DNA from: Triglochin maritima
Taxonomy: Eukaryota; Streptophyta; Magnoliopsida; Alismatales; Juncaginaceae
NCBI GenBank assembly: GCA_963682175.1
Contig: OY821784.1
Coordinates: 38,111,621 to 38,175,620 of the forward strand
DNA: 64,000 bases
Direction of reading: 5' to 3'
In this document: piece after piece, positions 1 to 13,200 of the stretch
Numbering within the stretch: the stretch's first letter is position 1
Layout: every line of letters begins with the position of its first letter
Notes under the pieces: generated by a model
What the model was told of the DNA's origin: nothing
What the model saw: the letters and a program-made list of their open reading frames with translations, nothing else
Databases searched by the model: none
Position numbers and translations under genes: made by a program

Positions 1-330
1 CACCCAAAAAAACACCGAAATCACCAAATAAGACAATCCAGATTCATCTCAACCAACAGAAATTCAACGAACGAAAGAAGGTCCAATAAAACACCAAAAC
101 CAACACCGAAATCACCAAATAAGACAATCCAGATTCATCACGACGCCTCTATTTCCACTCCAACAAACAGAAATTCGATAAAATAAAATCAGATCCAAAA
201 AAACACCGAAATGAAGCTCGAAACGGTGCGATGACGAGCGGAAGGTCAAACGCAAGCGAAGATCTGTCGGAATGGGGAGCGGAATTACCGAATCCGATGC
301 GGAGAAGAATGTGCTGCCCCTGTGTGTGGT
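1..330 (-). other. 5' leader of a gene leaving the window on the left
   Basis: Read on the minus strand, this GC-rich stretch lies just downstream of a TATA box and looks like the first transcribed part of a gene whose coding region is outside the window. No clear start codon or protein homology is visible here, so the product is unknown. The leftmost 140 bases hold a local duplication: the same 38 bases occur at 11-48 and 102-139, an offset of 91 bases. The assignment rests on the promoter-like arrangement only. Confidence 0.4.
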
Positions 331-354
331 GGTTGTTGGTGAAGAGAGAGTGAC

Positions 355-370
355 GGGATTTTTATAGACG
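355..370 (-). promoter_or_regulatory. TATA box of the left-edge gene
   Basis: On the minus strand the sequence reads CTATAAAAATCCC, a good plant TATA box. A pyrimidine-rich CACTCTCTCTTCACC stretch follows about 30 bases downstream and is a plausible start region. It would drive transcription leftward out of the window. Confidence 0.5.
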
Positions 371-2580
371 GCGAGGAGAGAGAATCTTTTGCCATCTGAT
401 TTCCTGTTTTGCCCTCCGAAAGGGTTGGGTTTGGACGGTGGGGAGGTGGACTGACGGATTTGCCCCCCTCCTCACTTTCCTGGGGTTTAACAAATCCTAA
501 ATATCAACTCTTTTTTTACTAAAAATGGAAAATTAGCTTAAATGCTTTTAACTTTTGAGATGTTTATATCTTAACCTCAGTATTATTTTCTTCTTTTTCT
601 TTTTTTATTGTCACAATAGTTGATAGCGTAAGGAACGTGACTCATTTATGGGAAGACATATGCCGACAGTTTTTGGTAGTGTTTTTTAGTATTTAGTGGA
701 CAGAAGAGTCACGAAAAATTGTTAGTTACATCCGAACAGAGTCTGAAAAACTTGTTTAACATGTTTTTCCAGACACATAATTATACTAAACAAAAAAAAA
801 CTAACAATATGTTCTCATTCATGTTTCACATGTGACCTTATTGTTCAGCATTATTACGTCGAAGTAATTAGAACTTTATCATTCTTCATTTGAAGAACGT
901 TTTTGAGCTCTTATAAGACAGTGTTTCAAGAAATAGGAGAGAAAGTGACTACAGTTACAATTTTTGTTCCTAGAAGTTCCTTTAACTAAATATTCAAAGG
1001 CCCATAGTATTTTGGTCTCAGATTCCCAACTCTATCCACGGAAAGATGCGGGGTTGGGAGGTGGATTGACAAATTTGGTCATGTTGGGGTTTAAACAAAT
1101 TTGTAAATGCTAATTTTTGAATCTTGATTTTTTTGAAGTGGGTTATGGAAAATATAGTTTTGTTATTTTCTTGTGAAGTTGTTATTTTCCCCTATAAATG
1201 GAAAATTGTCACAAAAATTTTGAACTTTTGAGATCTTTGTTTCCTCGTATGTTTAGGTTTGAATAGCTATTTTGAAACAAGTATTTTTTACTTTAGGAAA
1301 GATGGTATTTTTTTCTTTTTTGGGAAGTTTTATTTCCCAAAAAAAGGAAAATAGCACACTTTGAAAATTTGAGATCTTTGTCCCTCACCTCACTCTCCTC
1401 TGTTCGAAAATTAACAGTCGATAATACTATCATTTCTTAGCAAAAAAATAAAAAATAAAATAAAAAAAAACTATCCATCAAGTATCGACAACGTGTTGGG
1501 CTCAAAGAAAGTGTAGATTTATGTCAAAGAACAATTCTTCAGGGAGATTTGGCTGGTGAATATTTACATGCTCTTTAAAATCTAAAGGTCTATTTCCAAC
1601 TCTATAACTTTAGATGAAAAACGAGTGTTATGTGATGCATAATGGATATGAAGACCTATGATGCAATGTATCATAATAGGATAATCAATTTTTTCTTCTA
1701 AAATATCGTATCAAATTGTTTTATAACTCTCGAAGTTTGTGAATATTGTATTATTAAATCGGTAGCTAAAGACTAAAGTATTACCATTTTAGTGCGATAC
1801 CTATGATATAAATTTTCTGAAATCGATAGTTATGTAATCAGATACATATCATGATTGAAAGAAATCTACTGCTTAATCCCTTCACATTAGTTGTTGTAAA
1901 TCGAACTTCCAAATACTTTTATAATGGTTTAAAGGGCATATTTGCTAGTGAACCACCCAACAACCATCCATAGACATCAGAGGGTTAAGTAGCTCTTGAG
2001 GGCATATATAGGAAAGTGGTTTTTATCTAATCTTGAGTTTTAATATTGAAGCCATAACCATTAGTCATGTGACCCCCTGTGTGTTGAAGAGCTGGCAAAA
2101 GTCTAACTAATTAATTTAAGATGGAGTGGATTAGGTGTTATAACAACACCAATATGTAAGCTGTTGTTCTCTGAAGTCTGAAGGGAAGAGATTATGAAAT
2201 TAACAAATTAATAGACATCAAATGATCAAATATTGGCACTAATATACTAGTGGGGGTCTTTCTTATTGAATGCGTGCGTCTTCGATCTGTTTTTTTTTTC
2301 GTCACTTCTTTTCCAAAATAGTCTTACTTTTAAGCTTCTTTTGATTATTATTGTTATTATTTTGTTTACTTCAATATCACCATTAAGTTTGCCTAGCCAA
2401 ATTTAGAAAGTCAAGGTAAGGAACACCAGAATTATCGTGTTACCGCTCAATAGAGATGACAAGAAGTTGTGAACTTAATAGAGGTAAAGAGAAATATTAA
2501 CAAATTTAAGAAAAAGATAAAGAAAACAAGAATTTAAGTATGAAAATAAGTATATATTTTCCAATCCACATATTTCAGAC
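371..2580. other. AT-rich intergenic DNA with diverged local repeats
   Basis: No coding region is supported. Three degenerate copies of one motif set are visible near 420-560, 1045-1245 and 1320-1400. Each has a GGAAAAT-type core followed by TTTGAGAT, and the first two also share the phrases GGTGGATTGAC/GGTGGACTGAC and TGGGGTTTAA. This suggests old local duplication. The rest is featureless A/T-rich DNA. Confidence 0.4.
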
Positions 2581-2587
2581 TTCAAAA

Positions 2588-3370
2588 GTAGGGCCGTAAA
2601 CGAGTCAGTTTCAAGCGAGCGAAGCTGGCTCAAACTCGGCTCGTTTAATTTTGAACCTACTTGTAGCTCGCTTGTGGCTCGGTTCGAGCACGAAAATTAC
2701 GTTCGTACTCGGCTCGTTTTTTGCTCGTGAGCCACTCGCCTCGCCCCGTTTGCTCGTGAGTCTGCTCGGCTCGTTGACTCGTTTCGTTAGGAAATGATTT
2801 CTTGCTTGTGTCTGAGAATGCAATGACAACTATTATTGACACATATATGATGTATAGATAACATGTTGTTTCTACTTAATTTCTAGCTCATCGTATTGTT
2901 GAAAATCACAACATTATGACTTTATTAAGTGACCAGCAAACATAGCAACAACATTGAGGTAAAATTGTAAATGACTATTTGGTAAATGGTAAATTGGTAT
3001 TTGGATATGGTAATGGGTAATTGATAGATGTATATTTGTAGTATACATGTCGTGTATGTATATGGATGTATGCAACACATAAAGGGTGCAGTACGCGTGG
3101 AGTTCGAGATTGACGCAGGAGTAGAGGCAAACAAATACAGGAAGCCCTTGATCTTGGATGTTGGCCTACCCAGCTCTCGTATGTGTATATACAAGCAACT
3201 GAGTTGAGAGAGTGAGCGACCTAACGAGCGAGCAGGGTTTCGCTCAGCTCGGTTCATTTATTTTCTCGAACGGATTTTTTGACTCGTGCTCGACTCGTTA
3301 ACAATCGAGTTGAGTTATCAAGTGAGTAAAATCGAGGGAGATAGCGAACTCGAGCAGAAGCTTATAGCTC
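2588..3370. mobile_element. CTCG-rich repeat, probable non-autonomous DNA transposon
   Basis: Both flanks (2595-2790 and 3195-3355) are made of reiterated CTCG/CGAG words such as GGCTCGTTT, GCTCGTGAG and ACTCGTT, around a plainer AT-rich middle. Plant non-autonomous DNA transposons often have such subterminal word arrays, which may bind transposase. I could not define terminal inverted repeats or a target duplication, so the borders and superfamily are uncertain. The small open frames inside show no homology and are not called. Confidence 0.4.
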
Positions 3371-5010
3371 CTATTCAAAAGTACAAAAAAAGGAAATACG
3401 ATTTCGGAAAATGAAGGTATTTTGGCCGATCAAGTAAAGGTAAGTATGCAAATTCCAAAATTGAAGTAGTAGTCGTATAAAATAACCAAGTTGGAATTTA
3501 ACAAGATTTTTTTATCGTAATATAAATTTGAAAAGATATTTGTTCTAAGGGTACGACCAAAATTTACATGTACATGTACATATACCTTCGCATGTGACGT
3601 TCAGAACATGTTCATGTGGGGACTTTCATGATGGTGTTTCTAGTCCACACTCCTGAGATATTTGAAGCTCGTGTTGGTATAATTTTGAATCAACGTAACA
3701 TCAATATGTATGACGCAAGATGGGTGGGGACGCGACTAGTCTGGTCCAGTCGGGTTGGATTAGGTCGGATCGGGTTGGACGGTAGATGATGTTTCCGATA
3801 GACCAAAGTAGGCTCGACGATTGCAGTCCAATTGAGCAATTAGCATGAGACTAGTCGATGTTATAACTTCCAATCTACTAGACATTCTACCTTGAGGTCT
3901 TGGGGGGTGTTTTTTTTCAAAATGATTGGAATGCTTAAGGTGATGAAAGATGGGGTATTTATTACAGAACTTAAAACGGCGTTGAGTTAAGACCTAAACT
4001 TGTGTTTGGGTTTGTTTTAGGAGCTAAAAAGGTTTGCTTATGATAATGTATGTTTCTATCCGCAGGGCTTAGGGAAGGGTTGAATGAGTGTATAACACTT
4101 AGGGTTTGACCAAAGGTTTAGGTTTTGATTTTATTGACATGTCAAGACATATTGTGACAAGTGAAAATAATGAAAAATCTATAAACTAGTACAAATTTCG
4201 CAAGTTAAGGTAAACACATGCTCAAGCATCAAATTTACCGAATAATCAAAACAATAAATTTGTGGATAAATACTGATATTTAGCGATAGAATGGAGGGGC
4301 GTGAGTCAATTAGAGGCAAGGCTTATATTACTTAAGAAAACATCTTAATTAAACAAGAGTGCTATTAAAACTTTACTTGAAAGTTGAGCCTTAAAGATGG
4401 GCCTATGTGTATCAGCCTTTTTTCGACCAATTTGGAACATTCGGTCCCATTTAATTTGCCATGTAATACTTGGGAGTATTGTTATAGCAAGGAAGTATAG
4501 TTTTCAGCTACATTAACATGCATCAAACACAATTTAATATCCTTCCCCTCTCCTCCCTTGTTACGCTGATACAACCTTCAACGTATGACACATGCGTAAA
4601 AAATAGTTATTTAAAAAAAACATGAGTGTTTAACATGGAATTTTATGTTTGACAAAGAGGGTATAAAAACAAAACTTAGGAAAAACCAAGAGGTTATATA
4701 CATAAATAAAAAATAAAAGGATTAATTACGGTCTTGATTTCATTTTGCATACACAACTTTAAAATGTAAAGTTGAACTCTCGTTTTGTAATATTTTTTCT
4801 ATTGAATTTTTAAAAAAATATTATTTAAATATAATACACTATTAATTTTAATTTTTCGTGAAAAAACTAATTAAATCGGATGTCAGATTTAGTTTGAATT
4901 TGTGTCGTATTAGTACTGAATCCGACTCAAATATCAATTAAACCATGATGTTACGTATGTGAACAAATAAATATGTACATATATATATTAATATATATAA
5001 TATAAAAAAT
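3371..5010. other. Intergenic DNA
   Basis: No gene seen. The stretch 4721-4810 resembles a degraded half of the long-TIR MITE that starts at 5011: it shares ATTAATTAC near its start and TCGTTTTGTAA further in. Confidence 0.35.
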
Positions 5011-5447
5011 GGTTAATTACAATTTGTCTGTTGAACTATAACTTGATATAACTTTGTACTCATGAACTTTCAAAGTTGACAGTCACTTCCTGAATTTTCG
5101 TTTTGTAACACTCTCTCTCCATGAACTTTAAAAATATACATTCGTTTTTTTTTGTAATTTTTTTCGTTGTATCCCTAAGACACTCTCGAATCTAACCCAA
5201 ATTCCAACCAAATCTAGTTTCCATTTCGATCGGAATTTTCACGTAAATATAAGATAATGAGTGTATTAGGGATACAACGCAAAACATACCAAATAAACAA
5301 CGAATGTGTGTTTAAATAATGATTTTTTAAAATTCAAGGAGTAAAATGTTACAAAACGAAAGTTCAAATGGTAACTGCCAACTTTGAAAGGTTGGGGTGC
5401 AAAGTGATATTGATATATAGTTCAGGGGTCAAACGGTAATTAACCCT
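5011..5447. mobile_element. Long-TIR MITE directly upstream of the PCFS4-like gene
   Basis: The left end begins GGTTAATTAC and the right end finishes GTAATTAACCC. Read in reverse complement, the right arm follows the left arm for about 120 bases, with shared landmarks TTGAACTATA/CTGAACTATA, CTTTCAAAGTTG and TTTCGTTTTGTAACA. The element is therefore nearly palindromic and lies about 130 bases upstream of the PCFS4 start codon, in its proximal promoter or 5' leader region. The superfamily is not determined. Confidence 0.7.
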
Positions 5448-5536
5448 AAAATAAATCCAGTTCACATAATCAAAAAATAAAAAAACCCAAAACTGAAGAA
5501 CTCCGCCATCTCCTCCACGAATCCGCCCTCGCGGCG

Positions 5537-5566
5537 ATGTCCCGCCCAATCCCACCCAAACCCTAA
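5537..5566 (+). promoter_or_regulatory. Nine-codon uORF and telo-box in the PCFS4 leader
   Basis: An upstream ATG opens a nine-codon frame that stops at TAA, eight bases before the main ATG at 5575. The stop overlaps an AAACCCTAA telo-box (5558-5566), a motif known from the 5' regions of many plant housekeeping genes. A uORF this short and close could allow reinitiation or mild translational damping. Whether the transcript includes it is inferred. Confidence 0.45.
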
Positions 5567-5574
5567 CCCTAACC

Positions 5575-8500
5575 ATGTCCACAACCTCCTCCTCCTCCTC
5601 CTCAGGCGGGACCCACCGCGCCCGCCTCGCCTCTTCCAAACCATCCAACCCTAGACCCGCCCCTCCCTCCATCCTCGACCGGTTCCGATCCCTCCTTGCC
5701 GCGACGGCGGGGGACTCCCCGCCTTCCACTGAAGAGGTCGTCGGAGTATACGAGGCCGTGCTGGGGGAGCTGACGTTTAACTCCAAGCCGGTTATCACTG
5801 AGCTCACCATCATCGCCGGGGAGCAGAGGGACCACGGAGTCGGGATCGCCGAGGCCATCTGCGCGAGGATTTTGGAAGTAAAAATCTTTTCTTTTCTTTT
5901 CTTTTTTTGCCTTTTGAATTTTGGTTTTTCGAAAGGAAAAGAGGAAAAAGTTGGGTTCTTTAGTAGTGGCGGTGTTTGTTGTTGCTTGGTAGTTTAGTTG
6001 TTGTTCGTAACTGATTCAAATGAAAATTCAGAACTCACTTCCATGACTTCCCAAAACATTGCAGGGGAAGTAGGAGAAGTCATTCAGAGTCTGGTTTTAT
6101 AATGTTTGGAACTCATAGAACTTAGTTCCTATAATTATTTTTAACTTTTCCTCCAAACCAATCACCAAAAATCATTCTGGAAGTCAATTCCCCTACTTCC
6201 AGATTGTTTTCCTGCAAACCAATCACACCTTAGGTTTGCAATAATGATGTTGTGAAATTGGTTCGAAGAGCTGCATTGTGGATGGATCTTAATGGTGTGT
6301 TTGGATAACAATGAAGGAGAGAAAGTAGAGTAGAGAAAAGAAAAGAAATGAAATGGATAAAAAATAAAATAAAATAAATTATGTTTTTTCTTCTTGTTTG
6401 GATACATCCCAACTAGTTTGGGATTAAAGGCTTTGTTGTTGTTGTTTCTTGTTTGGATACAAATAAGTTAGGAGGGAAAAGTAAAGAAAAATGTAGCATT
6501 ATATTACCAAAAAACCCATGCTCTTTTAACAATGTTATTCCATTTTAGGGTATTTTGGGAAGAATAGACAAAATTCAACTTTCTCTCATTTTCTCTTCAT
6601 TTTAGGAGAGAAAGTTGAGAGCTCATTTTGTATAGGATGATTTCTCTCCATTTCTCTCATTAAGTTATCCAAACAAGAGAGAATCCAATTTTTTCCTTTT
6701 CTCTTCTTAATTTTTTAACCAAACACACCCTAAGTTCACAACTTGGTGTGGCTTGAGTGAGTGTCATGATTTCTTGTCGTAAAAGTAGTTTCTTCTTCAA
6801 TTAGTGTCTATATTCTATATGAAAATATTGTTACCTACTTAAATGTGCCCAACTTCTCGAATGAAACACTTATTTTCACATACGGCTAACATCTATTAGA
6901 AAATTACTATTTTGTGCATGGTTTTGTCCATAGAAAATCACATGTATTGTTACCATGTGGTGGGGGTATTAGTTTTTAAACATTTTTTATCGTAAGGCAA
7001 ATGAGTGAATTCCATTTTATTATAGTGAAAAAGAGATAATAGGATGAAGAATACTCTAAGTTGTCTTCAACAATGTGAGACGTTCTCTTCTAATTTCATG
7101 TGCTATTCATATATCATATACACTATGACACTATCCCATGGATTTGGGCCGAATTTGTGGTGATAGTATACTTCTACTTTTATGAAATTTAGTCAGTGCA
7201 TTCTGGTAAAAGAAGAGAGGGATTCCATCAAGGCGCAAGTGTTTTTTATATTTTTATATTTCTTTTTAACTTATTATTTGTTGCAATGTTGTGTTTTTTT
7301 ATTCAGGCTCCTGTGGGGCACAAGCTGCCATCTTTGTATCTTCTAGATAGTATTGTGAAGAACATTGGTCGTGAGTATGCGAGGTTTTTCGCTGCACGCC
7401 TCCCTGAAGTGAGTGTTTCCCTGCCATACACATCATTCAACACTAGAAAATCATGATATATAACAGTGAAACTTAAAAATTTGGGTTCACACTATTGTTG
7501 GTGTTCCTAATATACTTTTTAATTGTTTGTTATTATCCATTTTATGTCCGCATTGGTCTGGGACATGCTTATTTGATGCATGTTCATGAAAAAAATTAGT
7601 CCTGACATTTTTCCCTTTCCTTCTTACAAAATGAAAACCTTCTAGGTGTTTTGTGAGGCTTACAATCGAGTCGATCCTAGTTTGCATCCATCCATGCGTC
7701 ATCTGTTTGGAACGTGGTCACAAGTGTTTCCATCTTCAGTGCTTCAAAGAATCGAAAATGAACTCCATTTTTCATCCCAAGGGAGAAAGCAGTCGCCTAG
7801 CTCATCGAATCCTAGTCTCTCTGAATCCCCATCACCTCGTCCAGGTCATGGAATTCACATAAATCCGAAGTACTTGGAGGCAAGACAACGCCTTGAACAA
7901 TCTACCTTGGTAAATTTGTCATTCACGCTTACATATATAATATATTGTAATTGTAGCATATGTCATGAAAGCTTCATATTTGTTATTTTCTCCCAACATT
8001 AAAGAAATACTTTTGTTGGAAAAATAATCCCACCTTGCTAAAAACAAAAAGTGTCTAACACTCTGTAAGAAAAGTTGGATCATCATCCATTACCTAAGTG
8101 CTTAGATTTTGTAGAGGTGATGGACTAACTAAACTAACCAATCAACCAAATTCAACAATTTTGTTATGACCTTTTTTGTCCCAATGAGACAGCGAGTACA
8201 ATCAAAATTTGTGCCTTTTAAAGTTTTTTCTTTTTTTAAATCTTAAAATAACCCAAATATTTTTTAAGGCCTTCTGCTGCAGCACTGTAGTTTTGTCTGG
8301 GGGATTATTTTCATTTTCAGTGAGTAGTGATGTAAGAGGGGGTTAAGGTTGTCAAATAACTGTCATTATTTTTCTACTTATTGTCTACTTTCATTTTCTT
8401 ATCATCATTTAAATGGATTTGTGGATGATGAAGTGCCTGATGTTTTGAATTTTGGATATGTATATAGGACATTCGAGATCAAAGTGGTTTATCTTCTAGA

Positions 8501-11135
8501 CTGGATGCTTTCGAGCAGAAAGCTTCAGATTCTTATGGGGATTATGATTTTGATCGTCCCGAGGCAATTACTTCTCATGACAGGGCTGCACGACTTGGTC
8601 CAATCCAAGTTGGAGGTCGGTCATGTGCAATTATCAGAAATGATAAATCCCTGCCTCATTCAAAAAGCAGCATGAGGTCTTCTTTTCCAATTGTAGGGGC
8701 TGAAAGGTTTGTGTTCATGTCTTGTAATTATTTTGTGAATGTGAATGTGTTACTTAAAGATTGCTTTTATAGTACTTGTTTTGATTTAAACATAGCAGAC
8801 GTAGAACTAAAAGTGACTGGCAAGAAAGGATCATACCTTCTCATCCTAGCATGCAATTCCCAAACATACGCCAACCACATGATTTCTCTGGTGAATTAGC
8901 CAAACCCCGAGCAAGGTTGTTGATTGATGCTTATGGCAGTTATAAAGAAACAAAGCCACTTCCTCATAAACCTTCAAAGGTGCCGAAGCTCAGCAAAAAT
9001 GGAGTAAACATAGAAGCTGCAAAAACATGGAAAAATGCTGAAGAAGAAGAAGAGTATGTGTGGGAAAGTATGAGTCCTACTCTAGTTGACAGGAACAGAA
9101 GCAGTAAGCAGATGGACTATGATCTGAATGCTTTTAGCCTTAACATGAGAACAAGTTTAGGCAGACCAGGTGCTTCCATTCAGCCCTATTCTAGGAGAAG
9201 TAATTGGTCTATCAGTGCCCCTCAGCTCTCTTTGAGTGATGAGCCAGCTGCGGGAGTTGAAGATAGCATTCCTGGTTTAGGCGTACGTTTTCTTCATCTG
9301 CTTGAATGCTGCATTTTTGTTACTTTTTAGTTGTCATGGTTTTTTTACTCATGCACTTCACTGATATTTGAAATGCAGCATGTTTGAAGTTCACTTTTAA
9401 AGTTTTTCAAGTCCTTAAATTTTCTTTTTGGCTTTCATTTTTTTTTTGATTACATGCCAGATATTTAGTGAAGTTGAATGATATTGATGTAGACATTATA
9501 TCAAACCTAAATGACTGCTTCTCTGTCTTATTATTTGCAAATAGCATGCTATCTGTAGGCATTGTAACTTGATGCATATTGCTGCAGTCTAGTGACAGAA
9601 TACTAAGACCCCAGCTAGGTGCTGAAAGAGAAGATTTGGTTCCAAACACAACTCCTCAATATGCTCCAGAATCTGTAAAGTCATTTTATGAACCTTCAGA
9701 GTCATTTCGGTCAAGCCTTCCATGGTCACAAGGAAGTGTGCCTTCAGCATCTGATATTTCTAACATTAGTCGGAGAAAAACTCATTACAGCTCTCCTGAT
9801 GCTGAAATCTCATTCGGAAGACTACCTAGCATCCCGCCTGACTCTAGTAATGGTTCTTATTTATCATCATTACCACTGCCAGCAACAATTGCACCGGATA
9901 GATACCTATCACAAAGGCCAACCTTACCCCCTGTTATTTGCAAACCACAGATATTACCGCCTCTTCCTGTTCCTCAGCATTTAGAGAATAGAAATATGTT
10001 TGACCCAATAATAAACCAAGGACCCGGGCTGCCCATTTCTATGTCTCAGAGGCCAACCAACATACCTGGTTCCACTTTAAATCCTCAATGTCTTGGCCAG
10101 AATGGTTTGCTACAGTTTCAACCTCGAGATCCACACAGGAATGTCATTTCCTCTGCTTCTCAAATGCCTCCTCATTTAGTTGCTCAGTCTCTAGGTCAAG
10201 TTCAAGGTCCAGGGCATCCTTCCAACGTAGGCTTGATATTCCCGAACTCATACTCAGCCCTATCTAGTTCCTCTATGTCAGCGCATGATGTGCCCACTTT
10301 ATTGCATCCGCATGGTGGAGCATTGCCGCCTCTACCACCTGGGCCACCACCTAGCGCATCTGTAATTAATGCTACTAACTCTGGTTCTCTGATTCCTAGT
10401 TCACAGGGTAGTGGATTTTCTGGCTTGTTTAGCTCTCTTTTATCCCAAGGTGTTATCTCATTGGAGCTTACAAACCCATCCAAGGTACACTTGTACATCT
10501 ATCTACCGCAAAGTTTCTCTTTTGCACCATCAAACGTTTCCCAGGCTGTTCTCCTTTTGCTCTCCTAATCTAATCATGGGCATTAGAAACTTGAAAGTTT
10601 TTTTTTCTGAAACGTTTTTGCTTGACAGGATACCATTGGGACGGAGTTTGACCCAGAGATATTAAAAACTCGACATGATTCTGCTATAAATGATCTCTAT
10701 ATAAACCTTCCTAGGCAATGCACAACATGTGGGCTACGTTTTCAATACCAGGAAGAGCATAGCAGTCACATGGATTGGCATGTGACTAAAAATCGTATGT
10801 CTAGAAGCCGCAAGCAGAAACCTTCACGTAAATGGTTTGTAAGTGCCAAGGAATGGCTTAGTGGTGCTGAAACACTAGGTGCAGATACTGTTCCTGGTTT
10901 TCTGCCTGCAGAAACAGTAGCAGAGAAGAAAGAAGAAGAATTTGTGGTTCCTGCTGACGAAAATCAACAAATTTGTGCACTATGTGGAGAGCCTTTTGAG
11001 GATTTTTACAGTGACGAGGCTGATGAGTGGATGTACAAAGGGGCCGTGTATCTTAATGCTCCTGGAGGATTTTCAGGAAACTTGAATACATCCCAGTTGG
11101 GTCCTATTGTACATGCTAAATGTAGACCTGACTGA
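5575..11135 (+). CDS. PCFS4: PCFS4-like Pcf11-type pre-mRNA cleavage factor II subunit
   Basis: This is a plant homologue of Pcf11, a nuclear factor that binds the RNA polymerase II CTD and acts in mRNA 3'-end cleavage and termination. In Arabidopsis PCFS4 affects FCA polyadenylation and flowering. Seven coding exons join in frame: 5575-5877, 7307-7408, 7646-7909, 8468-8706, 8799-9282, 9588-10484 and 10629-11135, giving 931 aa. Residues about 30-160 form the CID, with landmarks [22 protein letters not shown] and [12 protein letters not shown]. The middle is low-complexity and Pro/Ser-rich, with [15 protein letters not shown]. Exon 7 carries a CX2CX12HX3H finger (C794, C797, H810, H814) and a C-terminal CALC...HAKC zinc site. 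It is longer than the Arabidopsis protein (about 800 aa), mostly in the linker. All introns are GT/AG. The exon 5 acceptor is a TAGCAG tandem site that could add one residue. Confidence 0.93.
6293..6730. mobile_element. Tourist-like MITE in PCFS4 intron 1
   Basis: The ends are TGGTGTGTTTGGAT on the left and, inverted, GGGTGTGTTTGGTT on the right. They are flanked by the trinucleotide TAA on both sides (6290-6292 and 6731-6733), the target duplication typical of PIF/Harbinger elements. The inside is rich in GAGAGAAA and its complement and has no coding capacity. A SINE fragment has inserted within it. Confidence 0.7.
6406..6445 (+). mobile_element. 5'-truncated SINE with 15-bp target duplication, nested in the MITE
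   Basis: The 40-base insert ends in GGCTTTGTTGTTGTTGT, the TTG-repeat tail characteristic of plant Au/TS-type SINEs. It is flanked by perfect copies of TTCTTGTTTGGATAC (6391-6405 and 6446-6460). Only the 3' end was inserted, as expected for truncated target-primed reverse transcription. The nesting shows that the MITE was there first. Confidence 0.75.
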
Positions 11136-13200
11136 ACCGAGTTTCAGAGGCAATTTTAGAGTGAGTTAATTTTGTGTTTTTTCTGTGATTTTGTCTATTC
11201 ATCATAAAAATAACTTTAGACGTTTCATTATTTATCCCCTGTTTATGGTTCTTGTTCTTTTGGTAGGTTGGCATACTCATTTTGTTTGTTCTATAGCATT
11301 AAACACAAGTATATAGTTAACCCTTTTCTGATAGCACTTGGCACAGTGCATTTTTTATTTTACCTTTTGTGAGCTTATCTAGGTAAAAATGGACCGTGAC
11401 CGTAAAGTATGAATGGTGTTGTGCGATCTTTTACTTAAGCTTGAGTTTTTATTATCGTAGTATAGGATAAAAAAAGCCTCATAAGGATAAATTTTCAATC
11501 AACTGTTCAGTTTGTGTGCATTTTTTTGTAATGATTTACTTGAATATATCATCCGAGCGTATAGGGTTGATTCTTAGTGGATTTATGTCGGATGGGCATT
11601 TAGCTAATATCATTCAGATTTCAAAAGTGCTTTCTGACGTGCTAGTGAAAAATGATGCAGTATGCCTTATTTATCAGGCAAAATCTTTATAATTCACAAT
11701 GAAGGCTTCAATCTATGATTTGATTTTTTATGCAGGGAGCACATGTAATATGCAGTGGCTTGCGTCATCCCGGCATTAGCTTAACCTAATCTGTAAAATA
11801 CTTGGAGTTTCACGAGTCCTGTGGTGTTTAGGTAAAATTTTCCCACAACATTCGGCATGCATACTGTGGCTCATGTTAAGTCTTGTACATGTAAAGCTGA
11901 ATTTATTATGTCAGAAAATCAAGAAAGCTGCATATGCATTCCTGTCGTTTATTGCTTGCATTATTATTTCCATTTTACAGATTCATCTGTTCTCTAACCC
12001 TACAGCACATTTCTAGTTCCATGGAAACAACCTATGGTACTATGATTTGCCGCTTTATGGAGCTTTACATTGTTTTCTTCCGTAAAAGCAAATATGTTCT
12101 TCCCCCCTTAAGCCGATCTGAGGCCATGTCATTTTGCAGTTTTTTTTCTTTTCCTATTTCTTTTTATGCAGGTTATGTTCCAGAAAATCTTTTCTAGTGG
12201 GTCATGAACATTGAGTTTGTCACAGTACAAGAAACCAGGAAGAAGTAAATTTTAGTAATGAATTTTTGTGGTTCCCTTCTTAAGTGATGGATGCACGTTA
12301 TTATTATGTTTATGGCTCTCAGATGTTAACCATATTTTCAGTTGTATTTGCTAGTATTATACATCAGAGATATTTGTTAATGATTCATTGGTTTTCGTAG
12401 TCTTGTCTTCTTGGAACAAGAGAGCTACTTCTGTGGTGATGGAAAACATAATAGAATTTAGAATTTTTTGCTGTATCTCGTGTTTTTGTTGTGAGGAAGA
12501 AGTTTCAGTAATTCAGATAAAAGCTTAGTTCTTCATGAGTTATTCTTGGCAATAGTTCATCTAGCAAATGTACTTCTACCTTAGTTTTCATTTCATGCGA
12601 TTGATTTCATAAATTGTGGCGTATTGCATCATATTCATGCTTTGGTTTCTTAGTGTGATTGGTCCAAAAGAAGTGAAGGAAATTTTCAATTTCAATTTTA
12701 GAACTTTAATTCTTGAATTTCAGTTTTAGCTCAGTAATCTCTATCACTAGTTTCGACCGTCAGTTATCTTCTCTTTGATTTGGTTATTATTAATTTGGTT
12801 AAGGCTGCAAGTGGAAGTCTTCCTAATGTTTGTTTTGTTTTGAATTACTTTTCTTGAAAGTGATGGGAAATTGAGAAAAATGAGTGCAGATATGAACTAG
12901 TAGGTTAATGAATCCAAGTCTCAACTATAACAATAAAACCATGCTCATTCAGATGTAGATTGTCAATTTACGTACAGTTCAATTTTACACCATTAAACTC
13001 ATTAACTCCTAATGTTTGTTTCGTTTTGATTATTGTAATAGAAATTAGATATGTACCATACTAAGTCACTAAGGGGATAAAACTATTAGGATAAAGAAAG
13101 GTGAATACAATCCAATTAAATAACATAGAAGAGCAACACATTGCAAAATACACATCAACATATAATATATTAGTTAACACATAATCCACAATTCCATGGT
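11136..13200. other. PCFS4 3' UTR and convergent intergenic region
   Basis: After the PCFS4 stop, T-rich noncoding sequence continues. A donor-like AGTGAG near 11161 and an acceptor-like TTTTTTATGCAG near 11737 could mark a spliced 3' UTR, but nothing proves this. No further gene is seen before the 3' end of the convergent HD-ZIP gene, and no polyadenylation site can be assigned. Confidence 0.35.

Noticed and set aside
2611..2842. Overlapping minus-strand frames of 72 and 61 codons
   Set aside because: Produced by the reiterated CTCG words of a transposon-like repeat.
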